Positions 18,102-27,081 of a DNA stretch of 64,000 nucleotides are shown here, piece by piece. Position numbers and translations under genes: made by a program. Location: positions 8,501 through 72,500 of the forward strand of contig DLMI01000073.1 of the NCBI GenBank assembly GCA_002478145.1. Direction: 5' to 3'. Source of the stretch: Acidobacteria bacterium UBA7540 (lineage in GTDB: Bacteria > Acidobacteriota > Terriglobia > UBA7540). The notes beneath the pieces were generated by a model. That model made no database searches. It saw only the letters and a program-made list of their open reading frames with translations, and was not told where the DNA came from. How positions within the stretch are numbered: position 1 is the stretch's first letter; the number at the start of each line of letters is the position of its first letter.

Positions 18102-19468
18102 CTTGAACGTTTCCACATCCTCCAAAGAAAGTATGCGGGAATGCCGCTGCCGACCAGCGCGAGTACCCACACTGAGTCCGACCCTTGATTGATCAGCACC
18201 ATCACTGACAGAATAACAAAAATGGCCGGTATGAAAGGATATCCCCAGGTGCGATAGGGACGCGCCAGCCCGGGCATGCGGCGGCGCAGAATGAAAATGC
18301 CGGCGGTGACCAAGGCGTAAAAGAGAAACTCGGAAAAGATCACCTTGGTGAAAAGGCCTTGGTATTGGCCGGTCAGCGCCAGCAGGCAGGCGATGACGCT
18401 CTGGGCCGCGATAGCAGCCGCCGGCGTGCGGAAGCGAGGATGCACACCTGCCAGGAATTGCGGGAAAAGCCCATCGCGAGCCTGGGCGTAAGGGACACGC
18501 GAGCCCGACAGGATGGAACCATTCAGCGCCGCAAAGCTCGAAATCATTACGCCGATGGCGATAAACGTCCCACCGGCTTTGCCCATGAATTGCCGGGCAG
18601 TGTCAGCGGCGACTGTGTTGGTCGATGCGATGTTCGTGGGGGACAAAACGTAAAAGTACGCGATGTTGACGAGAACGTAAACTGTTATCACGAGCAATGT
18701 GCCGAGGATGAGAGCTCTGGGCATATTCCGCTGCGGATTCTCGACCTCACCGGCCACCATGCTCAGGTTGTTCCAACCGTCGTAAGCCCACAGCGCAGCA
18801 ACCGTCGCGGCACCGAAGGTGGTGAGAAGGCTCGCCTGAGATCCGAACTTTACGGGCGCCCGGAAATGTTCAAATGATCCATGGCCAAGCGCCAGGCCAA
18901 AGACAATGAGGGTGAACAGCACGAGCAGTTTTGCGGCCGTAAAAAAGGTCTGGGTGCGGCCGCTGCGGCGGACGCCCAGGATGTTCAGGCCCGAAAGAAA
19001 CAGTACCATGAGCGCCGCTCCAACTTGCAGGCCCGTCAACCGTAGGGTCGCGGAGTGACCTGCAATTTGCACCGGCGTTTGCCAGAGGGCTTCGTTCAGG
19101 CCAGGGAAAAAGTAAGCGAGGTAGATGACGAAACCGGTGGCAATGGTGGCAATCGACCCGCTCTTCGCCACCATAAACTGCGTCCAGCCGTAAAGGAAGC
19201 CCATCATCGGTCCATAAGCCCGATGCATGTAAACGTATTCGCCGCCTGCCTCCGGAAGCGCCGCCCCCAGCTCCGCGTAGCCAAGCGCCCCGAACAGGCT
19301 GAGCACGCCGGCAAGTATCCACACCACGATGACCCATACGGGGGCGCCAACTTGCCGGAGCATGATGCTGGGCACCACGAAGATTCCGGTCCCAATCATC
19401 GTCCCGGCCACCACCGAGGTGGCCCCGTAAACGCTCAGCCCTTTGACCAGTTCCCGCCGTTGTTCCAT
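18098..19468 (-). CDS. APC-superfamily amino acid permease
   Basis: 456-residue inner-membrane permease with about 12 hydrophobic helices. Family hallmarks are VVAGTMIGTGIFVVPS in helix 1, GALGYAELGAALPEAGGEYVYMHRAYG in helix 3 and the GYPFIPAIFVI segment near the end. Likely a proton-coupled amino acid (or peptide-derived amine) importer or exchanger of the LAT-like branch; the substrate is not predictable. Overlaps the GH18 gene by four bases (GTGA), so the two are translationally coupled; with GH84 downstream this forms a candidate three-gene unit for degradation and uptake of glycan-peptide material. Confidence 0.9.
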   Translation of the reverse strand: MEQRRELVKGLSVYGATSVVAGTMIGTGIFVVPSIMLRQVGAPVWVIVVWILAGVLSLFGALGYAELGAALPEAGGEYVYMHRAYGPMMGFLYGWTQFMVAKSGSIATIATGFVIYLAYFFPGLNEALWQTPVQIAGHSATLRLTGLQVGAALMVLFLSGLNILGVRRSGRTQTFFTAAKLLVLFTLIVFGLALGHGSFEHFRAPVKFGSQASLLTTFGAATVAALWAYDGWNNLSMVAGEVENPQRNMPRALILGTLLVITVYVLVNIAYFYVLSPTNIASTNTVAADTARQFMGKAGGTFIAIGVMISSFAALNGSILSGSRVPYAQARDGLFPQFLAGVHPRFRTPAAAIAAQSVIACLLALTGQYQGLFTKVIFSEFLFYALVTAGIFILRRRMPGLARPYRTWGYPFIPAIFVILSVMVLINQGSDSVWVLALVGSGIPAYFLWRMWKRSR

Positions 19469-19479
19469 TGTCAGACCGG

Positions 19480-19585
19480 TATTTGGTAGGTAGTAGGTGG
19501 TAGGCGGGGGCGAACACTGCCCACTGCCGACTGCTTACTGCCTACTTTCTTCCGCCTACCGCCAACTGCTTACTGCCTACCCCCG
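19480..19585. repeat. Word repeat of GTAGGTGG / CCTACCGCC type
   Basis: Left half GGTAGGTAGTAGGTGGTAGG, right half made of TACTGCCTACTTTCTTCCGC-like words; the halves are roughly complementary. A related element is at 20470-20605. Confidence 0.6.
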
Positions 19586-20315
19586 CCGAGCCGGAGCCCG
19601 AAAGCGCAAAAGTCAGGGCAATTTCAAGTTGCCTCTGAACCCGCTCTGCCATTGTGAGGCAGGGAGTGCGTTAGAGGCAAGGCCCGGAAGGCCGATCCCG
19701 CCGCGCGGGATGGCCCAGACCCAAGGAGTTGGCGATTGAGCCCGTAGACGACCCTGCTCTTGCACTCCTTGGATTGGGGACCAGTGGATTACGATTGGTC
19801 GGAGCGTGGTCCGGCTCCTTCCTACTTAGCGCCCACGGGTTAACACCTGCCACCTATTAACCACCTTTCTTTTCAACAACATTCCCGCTTTTTGCCGCTA
19901 AGTACCTGTGTTTTCATAGACATTCCAGCTTCGAGGCCAAGTTTTCCACAGCGGTACTTTGTTTTCATAGAGATTCCCGCGTTGCTCGTTCAATTTTGAA
20001 GAGTTCTTTTTTGCTTTCCTCTACCATGGCAGACTTCTTGTCTGTGGTGCGCCGAGCCCGCTTGCGGGCTTTTCGTCCCCCTTGGCACATTTTCGGGAAT
20101 GGGTTTGGGCGGGCCGTAGCCCGCCAGCAGGCGGGTCGCATCGTGTTCCCAGCAGGACGGCACCTCTTGCGAAGCATCAACGTACAGTTCTAGCCTATCT
20201 TGTTGCGTTTGTCAAGAGACAGGAAGTCTGCTTCGGTACGTCAACTGACGGACCGGCGTGAGCTTGTCTGATTTTTCACAGCGCGGCCCCGTGGCCGCAA
20301 CCAAAATGAGACCCT

Positions 20316-20416
20316 CTGCGTGCTCCGTGCCTCTAGAGCCTTAACACAAAGAGCACGGAGGATCTCCGTGACCTCCGTGTTAAGGCTTTTCTGGGCACGG
20401 AGGACACGGAGGCACG
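20316..20416. repeat. GCACGGAG word element with inverted repeat
   Basis: GAGCCTTAACAC (20336-20347) pairs with GTGTTAAGGCTT (20377-20388); several CACGGAGG words surround it. TTTTC after the right arm gives it a weak terminator look on the plus strand. Confidence 0.6.
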
Positions 20417-20469
20417 ACTAACACGAGGAGAAATCTGCGCGCCGCGACAACGTCCTGGCGACTAGTGCT

Positions 20470-20605
20470 ACAGAACGGTAGGTGGTAGGTCGGGCAAGCA
20501 AAGCCTGCCACCTACCGCTTTCTGCCTGCCGCTTGCTGCCCTCTGCCTACTGCTTACTGTCCTTCCCCAGCCCCCAGTCCCGAGCCCCCAGTCCCCAGCC
20601 TCCCA
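20470..20605. repeat. Word repeat running into the SSS C-terminus
   Basis: GGTAGGTGGTAGGTC followed by CCTGCCACCTACCGC, then CCCCAGTCCC words. From 20547 on, it encodes the last residues of the symporter (GWGLGARDWGLGKDSKQ). Confidence 0.65.
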
Positions 20606-22028
20606 TCGAGCTCACCGCCCATCCCACAACGAAAGTGACCACCGTTCCGAGGGCGACGTACCACGTCCAGGCGAGGGATGTGCACCCTGCCACAACTCCC
20701 ATGGTAGCCAGGGCGACAAGGGCGCCGGTCAAAGCCCCCCGACTATTGGCGCGCTTGGTAAGAACCCCCAACAGGAAAATCCCCAACATGCTGCCGTAAG
20801 GAACGCTGGCAATGGTCAGCGCCAATTCCAGGACGCTGCGGTGAAGATGTTGTGCCACCAGCGCGATCATTACGAGCACGGCGCCCCATCCTAAAGTCAC
20901 GGCGCGGGAGACAGCAAGGTAATGCTTCTCGCCGGCGTTCGGCCGAACGAAGGGCTTGTAAAAATCCACCACTGAACTGGACGCCAGGGAGTTGAAGGCC
21001 GCGCTTAAATTGGCCATAGCGGCAGCGATAATGGCCGCGATCAGCAAGCCCGCCAGCCCGCGAGGCAGTTGCGTCACCACGAAGGTGGGGAATATCTGGT
21101 CCGCCCGCGCAAAAGGGTTGGGAGGCGGAAAGTGCTTGTAGAAAGCAAAAAGCACTACACCCACCACCAGGAAAAGGGTGAATTGCAGGAGGATGAGCAA
21201 TCCGCTCGAGAGCAGGGCCGCCTGGCTTTGGCGCCGATTGCGCGCGGCCAGCAGGCGCTGAACGATCAACTGGTCCGTGCCGTGACTGGCCGTAGTCAGG
21301 AACGTTCCGCCCACCAACCCCGACCAAAACAAGTAGGGCTCATGCCAATTGAAATGGAAGTTGAAGACCGCCAGCTTGTTCCCTTCGGAATGTGCCAGGC
21401 GGCTTACCTCTGTCCACCCGCCTGGGATGGCGTGTAACGCCAGGGCCAACGCCACCGCGGTCCCCGTGAGATAAATGAGCAACTGGATAACGTCTGTCCA
21501 AATCACCGCGGTGAGTCCCCCTTCAAAAGTGTAGAAGAGGGTCAGCGCTGTGATGATGAGCAGAGCCGCCAATACGCCACTCTTGAAAACAACCCCAATC
21601 ACAATCGCGATGGCGAACACGCGAACGCCTTCAGCCAAAGCTCGCGTGGTGAGGAACAGCGCCCCGGTGAAGACCTTCAAGGCCCGGCCGAACCGCTGCT
21701 CGATAAGCTGGTAAGCCGTGAACATTTCACCCGCAAAGTACCGGGGAATGAGAGCGAAGCTCACTACCACGCGGCCCACCAGGTATCCAAACACCAGTTG
21801 CAGGAAGCCCAGGTTGGAATGGTAAGCGATGCCGGGCGTGCTGATGATGGTCAGGATGCTGGTTTCGGCTGATACAACGGAAAAAGAGATTGCCCACCAG
21901 GGCAGACGACGCCCGCCCAGAAAATAATCGTGTAAGGTCCGCTGCCTCTTCCGGAAATGGGCTCCGAAGATGGTGATGGCGCCGAGGTAGGCGATCACCA
22001 CCAGGAGGTCAAGCCAACTAATTGCCAC
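20547..22028 (-). CDS. Sodium:solute symporter (SSS family)
   Basis: 493-residue sodium-coupled transporter with about 13 membrane helices. Typical segments are DYFLGGRRLPWWAISFSVVSAETSILT, the TPGIAYHSNLGFLQLVFGY region, TRALAEGVRVF, YTFEGGLTAVIWTDVIQL and AAIMAAAMANLSAAFNSLASSSVVDFYKP-type sodium-site helix (here ~residues 340-365). It groups with the SSS branch that imports sugars, sialic acid or organic acids; substrate uncertain. The final ~17 residues are encoded by a repeat and are probably a neutral extension. Proximity to GH84/GH18 suggests uptake of released sugars (inference). Confidence 0.9.
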   Translation of the reverse strand: MAISWLDLLVVIAYLGAITIFGAHFRKRQRTLHDYFLGGRRLPWWAISFSVVSAETSILTIISTPGIAYHSNLGFLQLVFGYLVGRVVVSFALIPRYFAGEMFTAYQLIEQRFGRALKVFTGALFLTTRALAEGVRVFAIAIVIGVVFKSGVLAALLIITALTLFYTFEGGLTAVIWTDVIQLLIYLTGTAVALALALHAIPGGWTEVSRLAHSEGNKLAVFNFHFNWHEPYLFWSGLVGGTFLTTASHGTDQLIVQRLLAARNRRQSQAALLSSGLLILLQFTLFLVVGVVLFAFYKHFPPPNPFARADQIFPTFVVTQLPRGLAGLLIAAIIAAAMANLSAAFNSLASSSVVDFYKPFVRPNAGEKHYLAVSRAVTLGWGAVLVMIALVAQHLHRSVLELALTIASVPYGSMLGIFLLGVLTKRANSRGALTGALVALATMGVVAGCTSLAWTWYVALGTVVTFVVGWAVSSMGGWGLGARDWGLGKDSKQ

Positions 22029-22596
22029 GCGCGCTCCTTGGAACCAGCTCTCAGCCGTCAGCTTTCAGCGATCAGCGTACAGCCGTCAGGAAGGATACCC
22101 GTACAAGTGACGAGTGACAAGTGACGAGTGACGAGCGGAAAAGCAGGTTACAGGTGGCAGTAGCGCAGGTCCCGTCCCGCAGGGCGGGAGACCTGCGCCT
22201 CTTCAAACACAGAAAGCAGAAGGTCCAGCAGTATGAACAAAGTTGTGCAGCCAGATATCAGGCGTTTGGGGATCAAAAAGCCGCCCCAGTGTCATTCTGA
22301 GGCCCCCGTTCTTTGGGGCCGAAGAATCCCTGCAGTTTCCTTGAACGGCCATCCAGTGGATGTTTCCTGCGAACTGCGGAGATCCTTCGTCGTCCGCCAA
22401 TAAGAATGGCGGACTCCTCAGGATGACATGCCTGGGGTGTGCGCCGTGTCTGTGCAACTCCAACTTCCGAGTTCGGGTTAAAGGCAGTAGGCGGTGGAGA
22501 GGCGAAAGCAGTTCAGAATTCAGCCTTCAAAACTCATAATTACTTCGGCCTCGGGCACTGCTCTTCAATGAATCAATGGCTCGATGATTCAGTGGC
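22029..22596. other. Repeat-filled intergenic region
   Basis: 568 nt with no gene: word repeats at 22048-22136 (CAGCCGTCAG and GACGAGTGACAAGTGACGAG), a GTCCCGCAGGGCGGGAGAC palindrome at about 22172-22192, the large hairpin copy D at 22290-22428, and ATTCAGTGGCTCAATGACTC words from about 22566. Confidence 0.65.
22290..22428. repeat. Large hairpin repeat, copy D (two different inner palindromes)
   Basis: Outer arms TGTCATTCTGAG / CTCAGGATGACA and inner GAAGAATCCCTGCAGTTTCC / GCGAACTGCGGAGATCCTTC. The left arm carries palindrome GGCCCCCGTTCTTTGGGGCC, the right arm GTCCGCCAATAAGAATGGCG plus GAC: different hairpins at the same slot. Confidence 0.85.
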
Positions 22597-22622
22597 TCAA
22601 TGACTCAATGATGCAATGTTCC
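22566..22622. repeat. CAATGATTCAATGG-type word repeat
   Basis: Tandem words of the type GAATCAATGGCTCGATGATT and TCAATGACTCAATGATGCAA; the right end encodes the last residues (ASLSH) of the minus-strand gene that stops at 22597. Confidence 0.6.
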
Positions 22623-23406
22623 TTGGGTTCAGCCGTCGGACGCAGTGAGCGATGATGTACTTGCGAACCTGATCGGGCATGCGAGGGTCGAGGCAGATGT
22701 CCCGAAGGTCGTTGACGGTGATGTCCGGCAGGAAGGCGAGCAGGCGAGCGAAAGGGGTCAGCGGATGGCGAATCAATGCCAGACGCAGGTGATAGGGGCG
22801 CGACCATCTTTCGTGATGGGAAAGCAACTCCATCAGCACGGCCGGGAGCTCGCTCAGGGCCAGAACCTTGAGCAGGTGGTCTTCCGAAAGGTAAGGATTG
22901 CTCAAGGCGGCGCGGATCAGCTCTGCATCCTGTGTTACAAGCAATGCGGCCGCGACGCGTCCCGAACCCCGGCGCGCCAGGGTTATCTTCTCTCCGCGGG
23001 GGAGGGCTTCCAGCTTTTTCAAGACCGTTTCCTCCGCCAGCTTTTTCACCTGCGGGGGCGCCGCCGGAGTCTGGCTCACCCGCGCCAGGTCGAAAAGGTG
23101 GAGGACTTTCATCAGAGGCAAGGAAACCAGGCGAGGGGTCCTGGGATGACGGACAAGGGCAAGCTTCACACGGTAACTGCGCACGGCCTGGGCGTGTTGA
23201 CCCAGTTCGCGCAGCGCCTCCTTGGGCAGGTCCTGGCGCTCCAGCAGGCGGAGCAGATCGTGCTCCTTAAGGTTTGGGTTGCGCGCCAGGGCGAGCAGGA
23301 CTTCCTTGGCCGTTTCCTTGAAAAACGGCTCGAGCCTGGAGCGGGGGACCACCGCAGCCAGTCCGGCTCGTTCGGCGACCGGGGTGTGGGAATATGCTTC
23401 TGCCAT
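22597..23406 (-). CDS. HEAT-like alpha-helical repeat protein, function unknown
   Basis: 269 residues, soluble, all-helical. Two related units are visible: ARNPNLKEHDLLRLLERQDLP.EAL (N-terminal) and LSNPYLSEDHLLKVLALSELP..L (C-terminal), each followed by a YRVKLALVRHPRTPR / YHLRLALIRHPLTPF segment, so the protein is an internal duplication of about 120 residues. I recall similar proteins in Acidobacteriota (leucine-rich-variant/DUF2336-like), but cannot name a function. ATG follows AGGAAAGG. The last few residues come from the flanking repeat. Confidence 0.75.
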   Translation of the reverse strand: MAEAYSHTPVAERAGLAAVVPRSRLEPFFKETAKEVLLALARNPNLKEHDLLRLLERQDLPKEALRELGQHAQAVRSYRVKLALVRHPRTPRLVSLPLMKVLHLFDLARVSQTPAAPPQVKKLAEETVLKKLEALPRGEKITLARRGSGRVAAALLVTQDAELIRAALSNPYLSEDHLLKVLALSELPAVLMELLSHHERWSRPYHLRLALIRHPLTPFARLLAFLPDITVNDLRDICLDPRMPDQVRKYIIAHCVRRLNPRNIASLSH

Positions 23407-23786
23407 CCTTTCCTGATTCTAATAGGTCTCTTGGACCGCTGCAACGCCGCACCCATCATCGGGCCCGGCTGACAAAACAATGTCCGCCGGCGCAATCCGC
23501 CCGAATAGTGGTATGATATGTGTGTCAGCGAGAGAGGCTATCTTTCTCCCGCCGTCAGCATCCAAGTTAACAGATGAAAAACGTCAATGGGCGGGTGAAG
23601 GGTAAGTACGATTTTGCTTGAATTGTTCTTCAATCCTTGATATTTGAATTGCGTCATTTTATAGAGTCACTTCGTCCAGCAAACGCTTACGGTGTGCGCG
23701 GACCGCAAGGTTTGAAGAAGGAAACGAGATGGAGCGCGCCCGAATTCTCAACAAAGTCAAAACCCCAATACAGAGGTAGCGTGACA
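23407..23786. other. Intergenic between divergent genes, contains TPR-gene promoter
   Basis: 380 nt between the divergently transcribed helical-repeat and TPR genes. A promoter for the TPR gene is given separately; a TATGAT at 23512-23517 is a second possible -10. Otherwise nothing recognised. Confidence 0.5.
23637..23665 (+). promoter_or_regulatory. Sigma70-like promoter of the TPR gene
   Basis: TTGATA (23637-23642), 17-nt spacer, TATAGA (23660-23665). It implies transcription from about 23672 and a leader of about 115 nt to ATG 23787. Confidence 0.55.
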
Positions 23787-25145
23787 ATGAGGAAACCAAC
23801 TGCGCTTTGGAGCTTCACCCTGCTAGTCAGCCTTGTGGTATGGACGCCTGCGGTGCAGGCTGCCGCCAAACCACAGCACGTCCTGAGGGGGGCATTCGCT
23901 CATCAATGGAATGCGCCTCCGCAAGCAGCACCGGCCAAGAACTGGAAGAGCAGGGACGAATACGACGCCTATACTGCAATGGGCAATGAGAAGGACCCTA
24001 ACAAGAAGATCTCGCTGGCCGAGGCGCTCCTCCAGAAGTATTCGAACTCGGACTTCAAGGATCTCGCCTACGTTGTGGAGATGCAAACCTACCAGCAATT
24101 GAACCAACCCGATAAGGCCGTCGAGGCAGGTCATAAGGCTCTGGAGGCCAACCCGGAGAATCTTGATGCCTTGAGGTTCCTGAGTTTTGTGTTCCCGTTC
24201 GTTTACAAGGCCGACGATCCCGAGGCGCCGGCCAAGCTTTCGCGCGCTGAGAGCGATGCCAAGCATGGCCTCGAAGTGCTCCAGAAGCTACAGAAGCCCG
24301 CCGGGGTTTCCGATGAACAGTTCAACCAGGCGTTGAAAGGTTTGCGGGCGGTCTTTAACGGGACCGTGGGGTTTGTGGCCCTTCAGCGCAAGGACTACGC
24401 GGCTGCCATCACTTCCTATAAAGCCGCTTCCGAAGACAACCCCAGTGATTGGTACGTCTTTTATCGCATGGGTCTGGCGTACCTGTACTCGAACCCTCAC
24501 GATTACGACCATGGCATCTGGTATATCGCTCGCGCCTTAGCCCTGGCTCAAGCCGCGCCGGACCCGAACGCCGACGAGTTCGGCAAGTACCTTAAGCAGA
24601 CCTATATCGGATATCACGGTAACGACCAGGGATTGCAGGACATCGTGACACAAGCCGCCTCTTCCGTGAACCCACCCGACGGTTTCAAAGTGGTCGCGAT
24701 GGAAGCTCCGAAGCACACCGGGAACGCCCAGGTTGATGGCTTCAATGACATGACCTACCCTCTCAAATTCGGCGGAGAGACCGCGCAAAAAGCCTGGGAC
24801 ATCCTGAAGGGACAAGCCCTCGGGCTGGGAGGGGTTGTGGAGAGCGTCGTGAAAGGTTCAGAAGCTGGAACCTATCTGGTCCGTATCGGCATCCTTGACA
24901 CGACGAAGGCCACGCCGGGTGCCTACGACATTGAGGTGAAGGACTCGAAGCAGCCCAATGTCAAAAACCTTGCGCCGGGCGACGCCGTCACTTTCAAAGG
25001 TACAGCGGATTCTTATACAGCCACGCCCAACGTCGTGTTGACGGTAGCTGGCGAGATTACCCAGCCCGACCCGCTGCCCGACAAACCACCGGAGAAGCCG
25101 AAAGCCCCCGTGCATCACCACCCTGCGCATACGACCACACAGTAA
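23787..25145 (+). CDS. Exported TPR-repeat protein
   Basis: 452 residues. Signal peptide [20 protein letters not shown], cleavage near VQA-AAK. The body holds tetratricopeptide-like helical pairs ([60 protein letters not shown]), followed by a C-terminal beta-rich region (~340-430) and a Pro/His-rich tail ([19 protein letters not shown]). Likely a periplasmic scaffold; no enzyme motif seen. The longer frame to 23637 adds 50 residues without a signal peptide, so I start at ATG 23787, preceded by AGAGGTAG. Confidence 0.82.
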   Translation: MRKPTALWSFTLLVSLVVWTPAVQAAAKPQHVLRGAFAHQWNAPPQAAPAKNWKSRDEYDAYTAMGNEKDPNKKISLAEALLQKYSNSDFKDLAYVVEMQTYQQLNQPDKAVEAGHKALEANPENLDALRFLSFVFPFVYKADDPEAPAKLSRAESDAKHGLEVLQKLQKPAGVSDEQFNQALKGLRAVFNGTVGFVALQRKDYAAAITSYKAASEDNPSDWYVFYRMGLAYLYSNPHDYDHGIWYIARALALAQAAPDPNADEFGKYLKQTYIGYHGNDQGLQDIVTQAASSVNPPDGFKVVAMEAPKHTGNAQVDGFNDMTYPLKFGGETAQKAWDILKGQALGLGGVVESVVKGSEAGTYLVRIGILDTTKATPGAYDIEVKDSKQPNVKNLAPGDAVTFKGTADSYTATPNVVLTVAGEITQPDPLPDKPPEKPKAPVHHHPAHTTTQ

Positions 25146-25226
25146 ACCAGAGCTTCCGGACCAAGAAATTGCGCAGCGCCGAGCCAAAAGGCTGGGCGCT
25201 GCGCTCTTTTTGGCAGGCAAGAACAA

Positions 25227-25258
25227 ATCCGCAGATTGCGCAGATGACGCAGATGAGT
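25227..25258. repeat. Direct repeat, left copy, supplies the GxxExxY start
   Basis: ATCCGCAGATTGCGCAGATG continuing to ...CAGATGAGT. 31 of 32 bases match the copy at 25633-25664. Both candidate start codons of the enclosed gene (25244, 25253) lie inside it. Confidence 0.9.
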
Positions 25259-25633
25259 GAAGAAAGACGCGACGAGAGGACCTACGCCATCATCGGGGCG
25301 GCGATGGAGGTACACCGCGACCTGGGGACGGGGTTTCTCGAGGCGGTATATCAAGAAGCGCTGGCCCGTGAATTCACCTTGCGGGGAGTTCCATTTCGCC
25401 GCGAGGTCGAGTTGCCGGTGTTTTATAAAGGCGAAAAGCTCAGCACGAGTTACCGCGCCGATTTCATATGCTTCGACTCGGTGATTGTGGAGCTGAAAGC
25501 CTTGGCCCGGCTGACGGGGGTCGAGCAGGCTCAACTGATCAACTACCTCAAGGCCACGGGCTTTGAATTCGGCCTACTGCTGAACTTCGGCGCACCGTCA
25601 CTTGAATACAAGCGATTTGTCCACAGTAAGTGA
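25244..25633 (+). CDS. GxxExxY family protein
   Basis: About 129 residues. The family motif reads [13 protein letters not shown] (G..FLE.VYQ), with [34 protein letters not shown] and [20 protein letters not shown], a pattern like a degenerate PD-(D/E)XK nuclease core (D in RADFI, ExK in VELKA). Molecular function unknown. The start codon (ATG 25244 or 25253) lies inside a 32-bp repeat and the stop at 25631-25633 touches the second copy, so the gene is delimited by direct repeats. Upstream in-frame residues to 25169 are non-conserved and partly repeat-encoded. Confidence 0.88.
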   Translation: MTQMSEERRDERTYAIIGAAMEVHRDLGTGFLEAVYQEALAREFTLRGVPFRREVELPVFYKGEKLSTSYRADFICFDSVIVELKALARLTGVEQAQLINYLKATGFEFGLLLNFGAPSLEYKRFVHSK

Positions 25634-25706
25634 TCCGCAGATTGCGCAGATGACGAAGATGAGTCAAGACTGGCGTTAATCTGTGCCATCTGCGGAATCT
25701 GCGGAT
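25633..25706. repeat. Direct repeat, right copy, plus inverted copy
   Basis: 25633-25664 repeats 25227-25258 with one mismatch. 25681-25706 (CTGTGCCATCTGCGGAATCT..) is an inverted copy of the same word, so the right border can form a hairpin. Confidence 0.88.
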
Positions 25707-25798
25707 TATACCCACACTCGTTGCCTTGACCGGATCGTTGAGAGTGTGTTAGGTTGGTTGACTTGCATTGATGGCTTTTGTCGCTTGGGGGAGAAAGG

Positions 25799-26908
25799 TT
25801 GGCGACGCCGACAGGACTGGCTTTGAAGCGCACGGCGCTCAATTCTTTGCACAAGGCCCTGGGCGCCAAGATGGTGGAATTTGGGGGCTGGGAGATGCCG
25901 GTGGAGTATTCCGGCATCATCCAGGAACACCTCGCGGTCCGAAGGGCGGCAGGGCTTTTCGATGTAAGTCACATGGGGGAGATCGAGGTCAGTGGGCCTC
26001 GTGCTTTATCGCTCCTCCAGCACATCACTTCCAACGACGCGTCCCGCCTGAAGGATTTTCAGGCCCAATACAGCGCCTTGATGCATCCAAAAGGAAGCGC
26101 CGTAGATGACTGCGTGGTACACCGCTTGGCGAAGGACCATTACTTCCTCTGCGTCAACGCGGCGAACGCGGACCGGGATGTGGATTGGATGGTTCAGCAC
26201 AACGGCGTTGGGGCTGAGGTGCGCAACGTTTCCGGCGAGTATGCGCAGCTTGCTCTTCAAGGCCCACACGCCGTGGAGATCATATCCAAGGTGGCGGACA
26301 CGACGGTCGCGGGGCTCAAGTATTATTGGTTTTGCCGCACTCGATGCTGCGCTGTGGAGGGCATTCTGGCGCGCACCGGCTATACCGGCGAAGACGGATT
26401 CGAATTTTATTTCCCGCCGGCAGAGTCGGAGAAGGTGTGGAACACACTGATCGAAGCTGGCAAGCCGGAAGGGTTGGTTCCCGCAGGCCTGGGCGCAAGG
26501 AACACCCTCCGGCTCGAGGCAGGCTACCCCCTTTACGGCCACGAGCTCGATGAAGAAACCACCCTGCTCGAAGCCAACCTGGGTTGGATCGCGAAGCTTG
26601 AAAAAGGTGAATTCATCGGCTGTGATGTCCTGCTGCGACAACGAGCCCAGGGCCCGCGCAAGAAGCTGGTGGGTTTTGAAATGACCAACCGGGGAATTGC
26701 GCGCGACGGTTATAGTGTTTACGTCGAAGGCAAAATCGCCGGCCATGTGACCAGTGGTTCGTACGCGCCGTTTTTGAAGAGGAACATCGGCATGGCCTAC
26801 ATCTCCCCCTCCCTGGCTGAGGTGGGCCGGGAGATTGAAGTCGATATTCGTGGCAAGATGGCAGGCGCGCAGATTGTTCCCCTGCCCTTTTACAAAAGGC
26901 AGAAGTAG
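25799..26908 (+). CDS. gcvT: Aminomethyltransferase, glycine cleavage T protein
   Basis: Transfers the aminomethyl carbon from lipoyl-H protein to tetrahydrofolate, releasing ammonia. Visible: LHKALGAKMVEFGGWEMPV at the N-terminus, AGLFDVSHMGEIEVSGP, DDCVVHRL, a LQGPHAVEI segment, GYTGEDGFEFY, LGARNTLRLEAGYPLYGHELDEETTLLEANLGW and VTSGSYAPFLKRNIGMAYI. 369 residues is usual. No ATG fits; TTG 25799 is preceded by GGGGGAGAAAGG at good spacing, and the residues before it are not conserved. First gene of the complete gcvT-H-PA-PB cluster. I saw no glycine riboswitch upstream. Confidence 0.95.
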   Translation: MATPTGLALKRTALNSLHKALGAKMVEFGGWEMPVEYSGIIQEHLAVRRAAGLFDVSHMGEIEVSGPRALSLLQHITSNDASRLKDFQAQYSALMHPKGSAVDDCVVHRLAKDHYFLCVNAANADRDVDWMVQHNGVGAEVRNVSGEYAQLALQGPHAVEIISKVADTTVAGLKYYWFCRTRCCAVEGILARTGYTGEDGFEFYFPPAESEKVWNTLIEAGKPEGLVPAGLGARNTLRLEAGYPLYGHELDEETTLLEANLGWIAKLEKGEFIGCDVLLRQRAQGPRKKLVGFEMTNRGIARDGYSVYVEGKIAGHVTSGSYAPFLKRNIGMAYISPSLAEVGREIEVDIRGKMAGAQIVPLPFYKRQK

Positions 26909-27055
26909 ATCGGGAAATCGGCTGATCGGGAGATCGGGTGAACTGTCGAAAAGCGAAAAACGAAAATCGAAAGCTCGCGGCGATTTTCGTTTTTCGAGTT
27001 TCGATTTTCGAGCTTCCTGTTCACCCGATCTCCCGATCACCCGATCACCCCATCT
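26909..27055. repeat. Long composite inverted repeat between gcvT and gcvH
   Basis: Begins at the base after the gcvT stop. Outer arms are GATCGGGAGATCGGGTGAAC (26924-26943) and the complementary GTTCACCCGATCTCCCGATC (27021-27040); inner arms are CGAAAAACGAAAATCGAAAG-type and complementary TTTCGATTTTCGAGC-type words. Can form a stem of well over 40 bp. Confidence 0.85.
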
Positions 27056-27081
27056 CCGGTCCCGTGAGAGAGTGAGCATCC

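Larger units (their letters stand above)
19469..20546. other. Repeat-rich intergenic region between APC and SSS genes
   Basis: About 1.08 kb without a convincing gene. It contains word repeats (19480-19585; 20470-20605), a pair of imperfect direct repeats around TTTTCATAGACATTCC (about 19910 and 19962), and an accTCCGTG-type inverted element (20316-20416). The short frame at 19996-20193 (+) lacks motifs. Confidence 0.6.

Noticed and set aside
19996..20193. 65-codon frame in the APC-SSS gap
   Set aside because: No motif, ends in repeat-like sequence, no ribosome binding site.
25634..25798. Glycine riboswitch upstream of gcvT
   Set aside because: I could not find the conserved paired aptamer core; the region is mostly CAGATGACG repeat.
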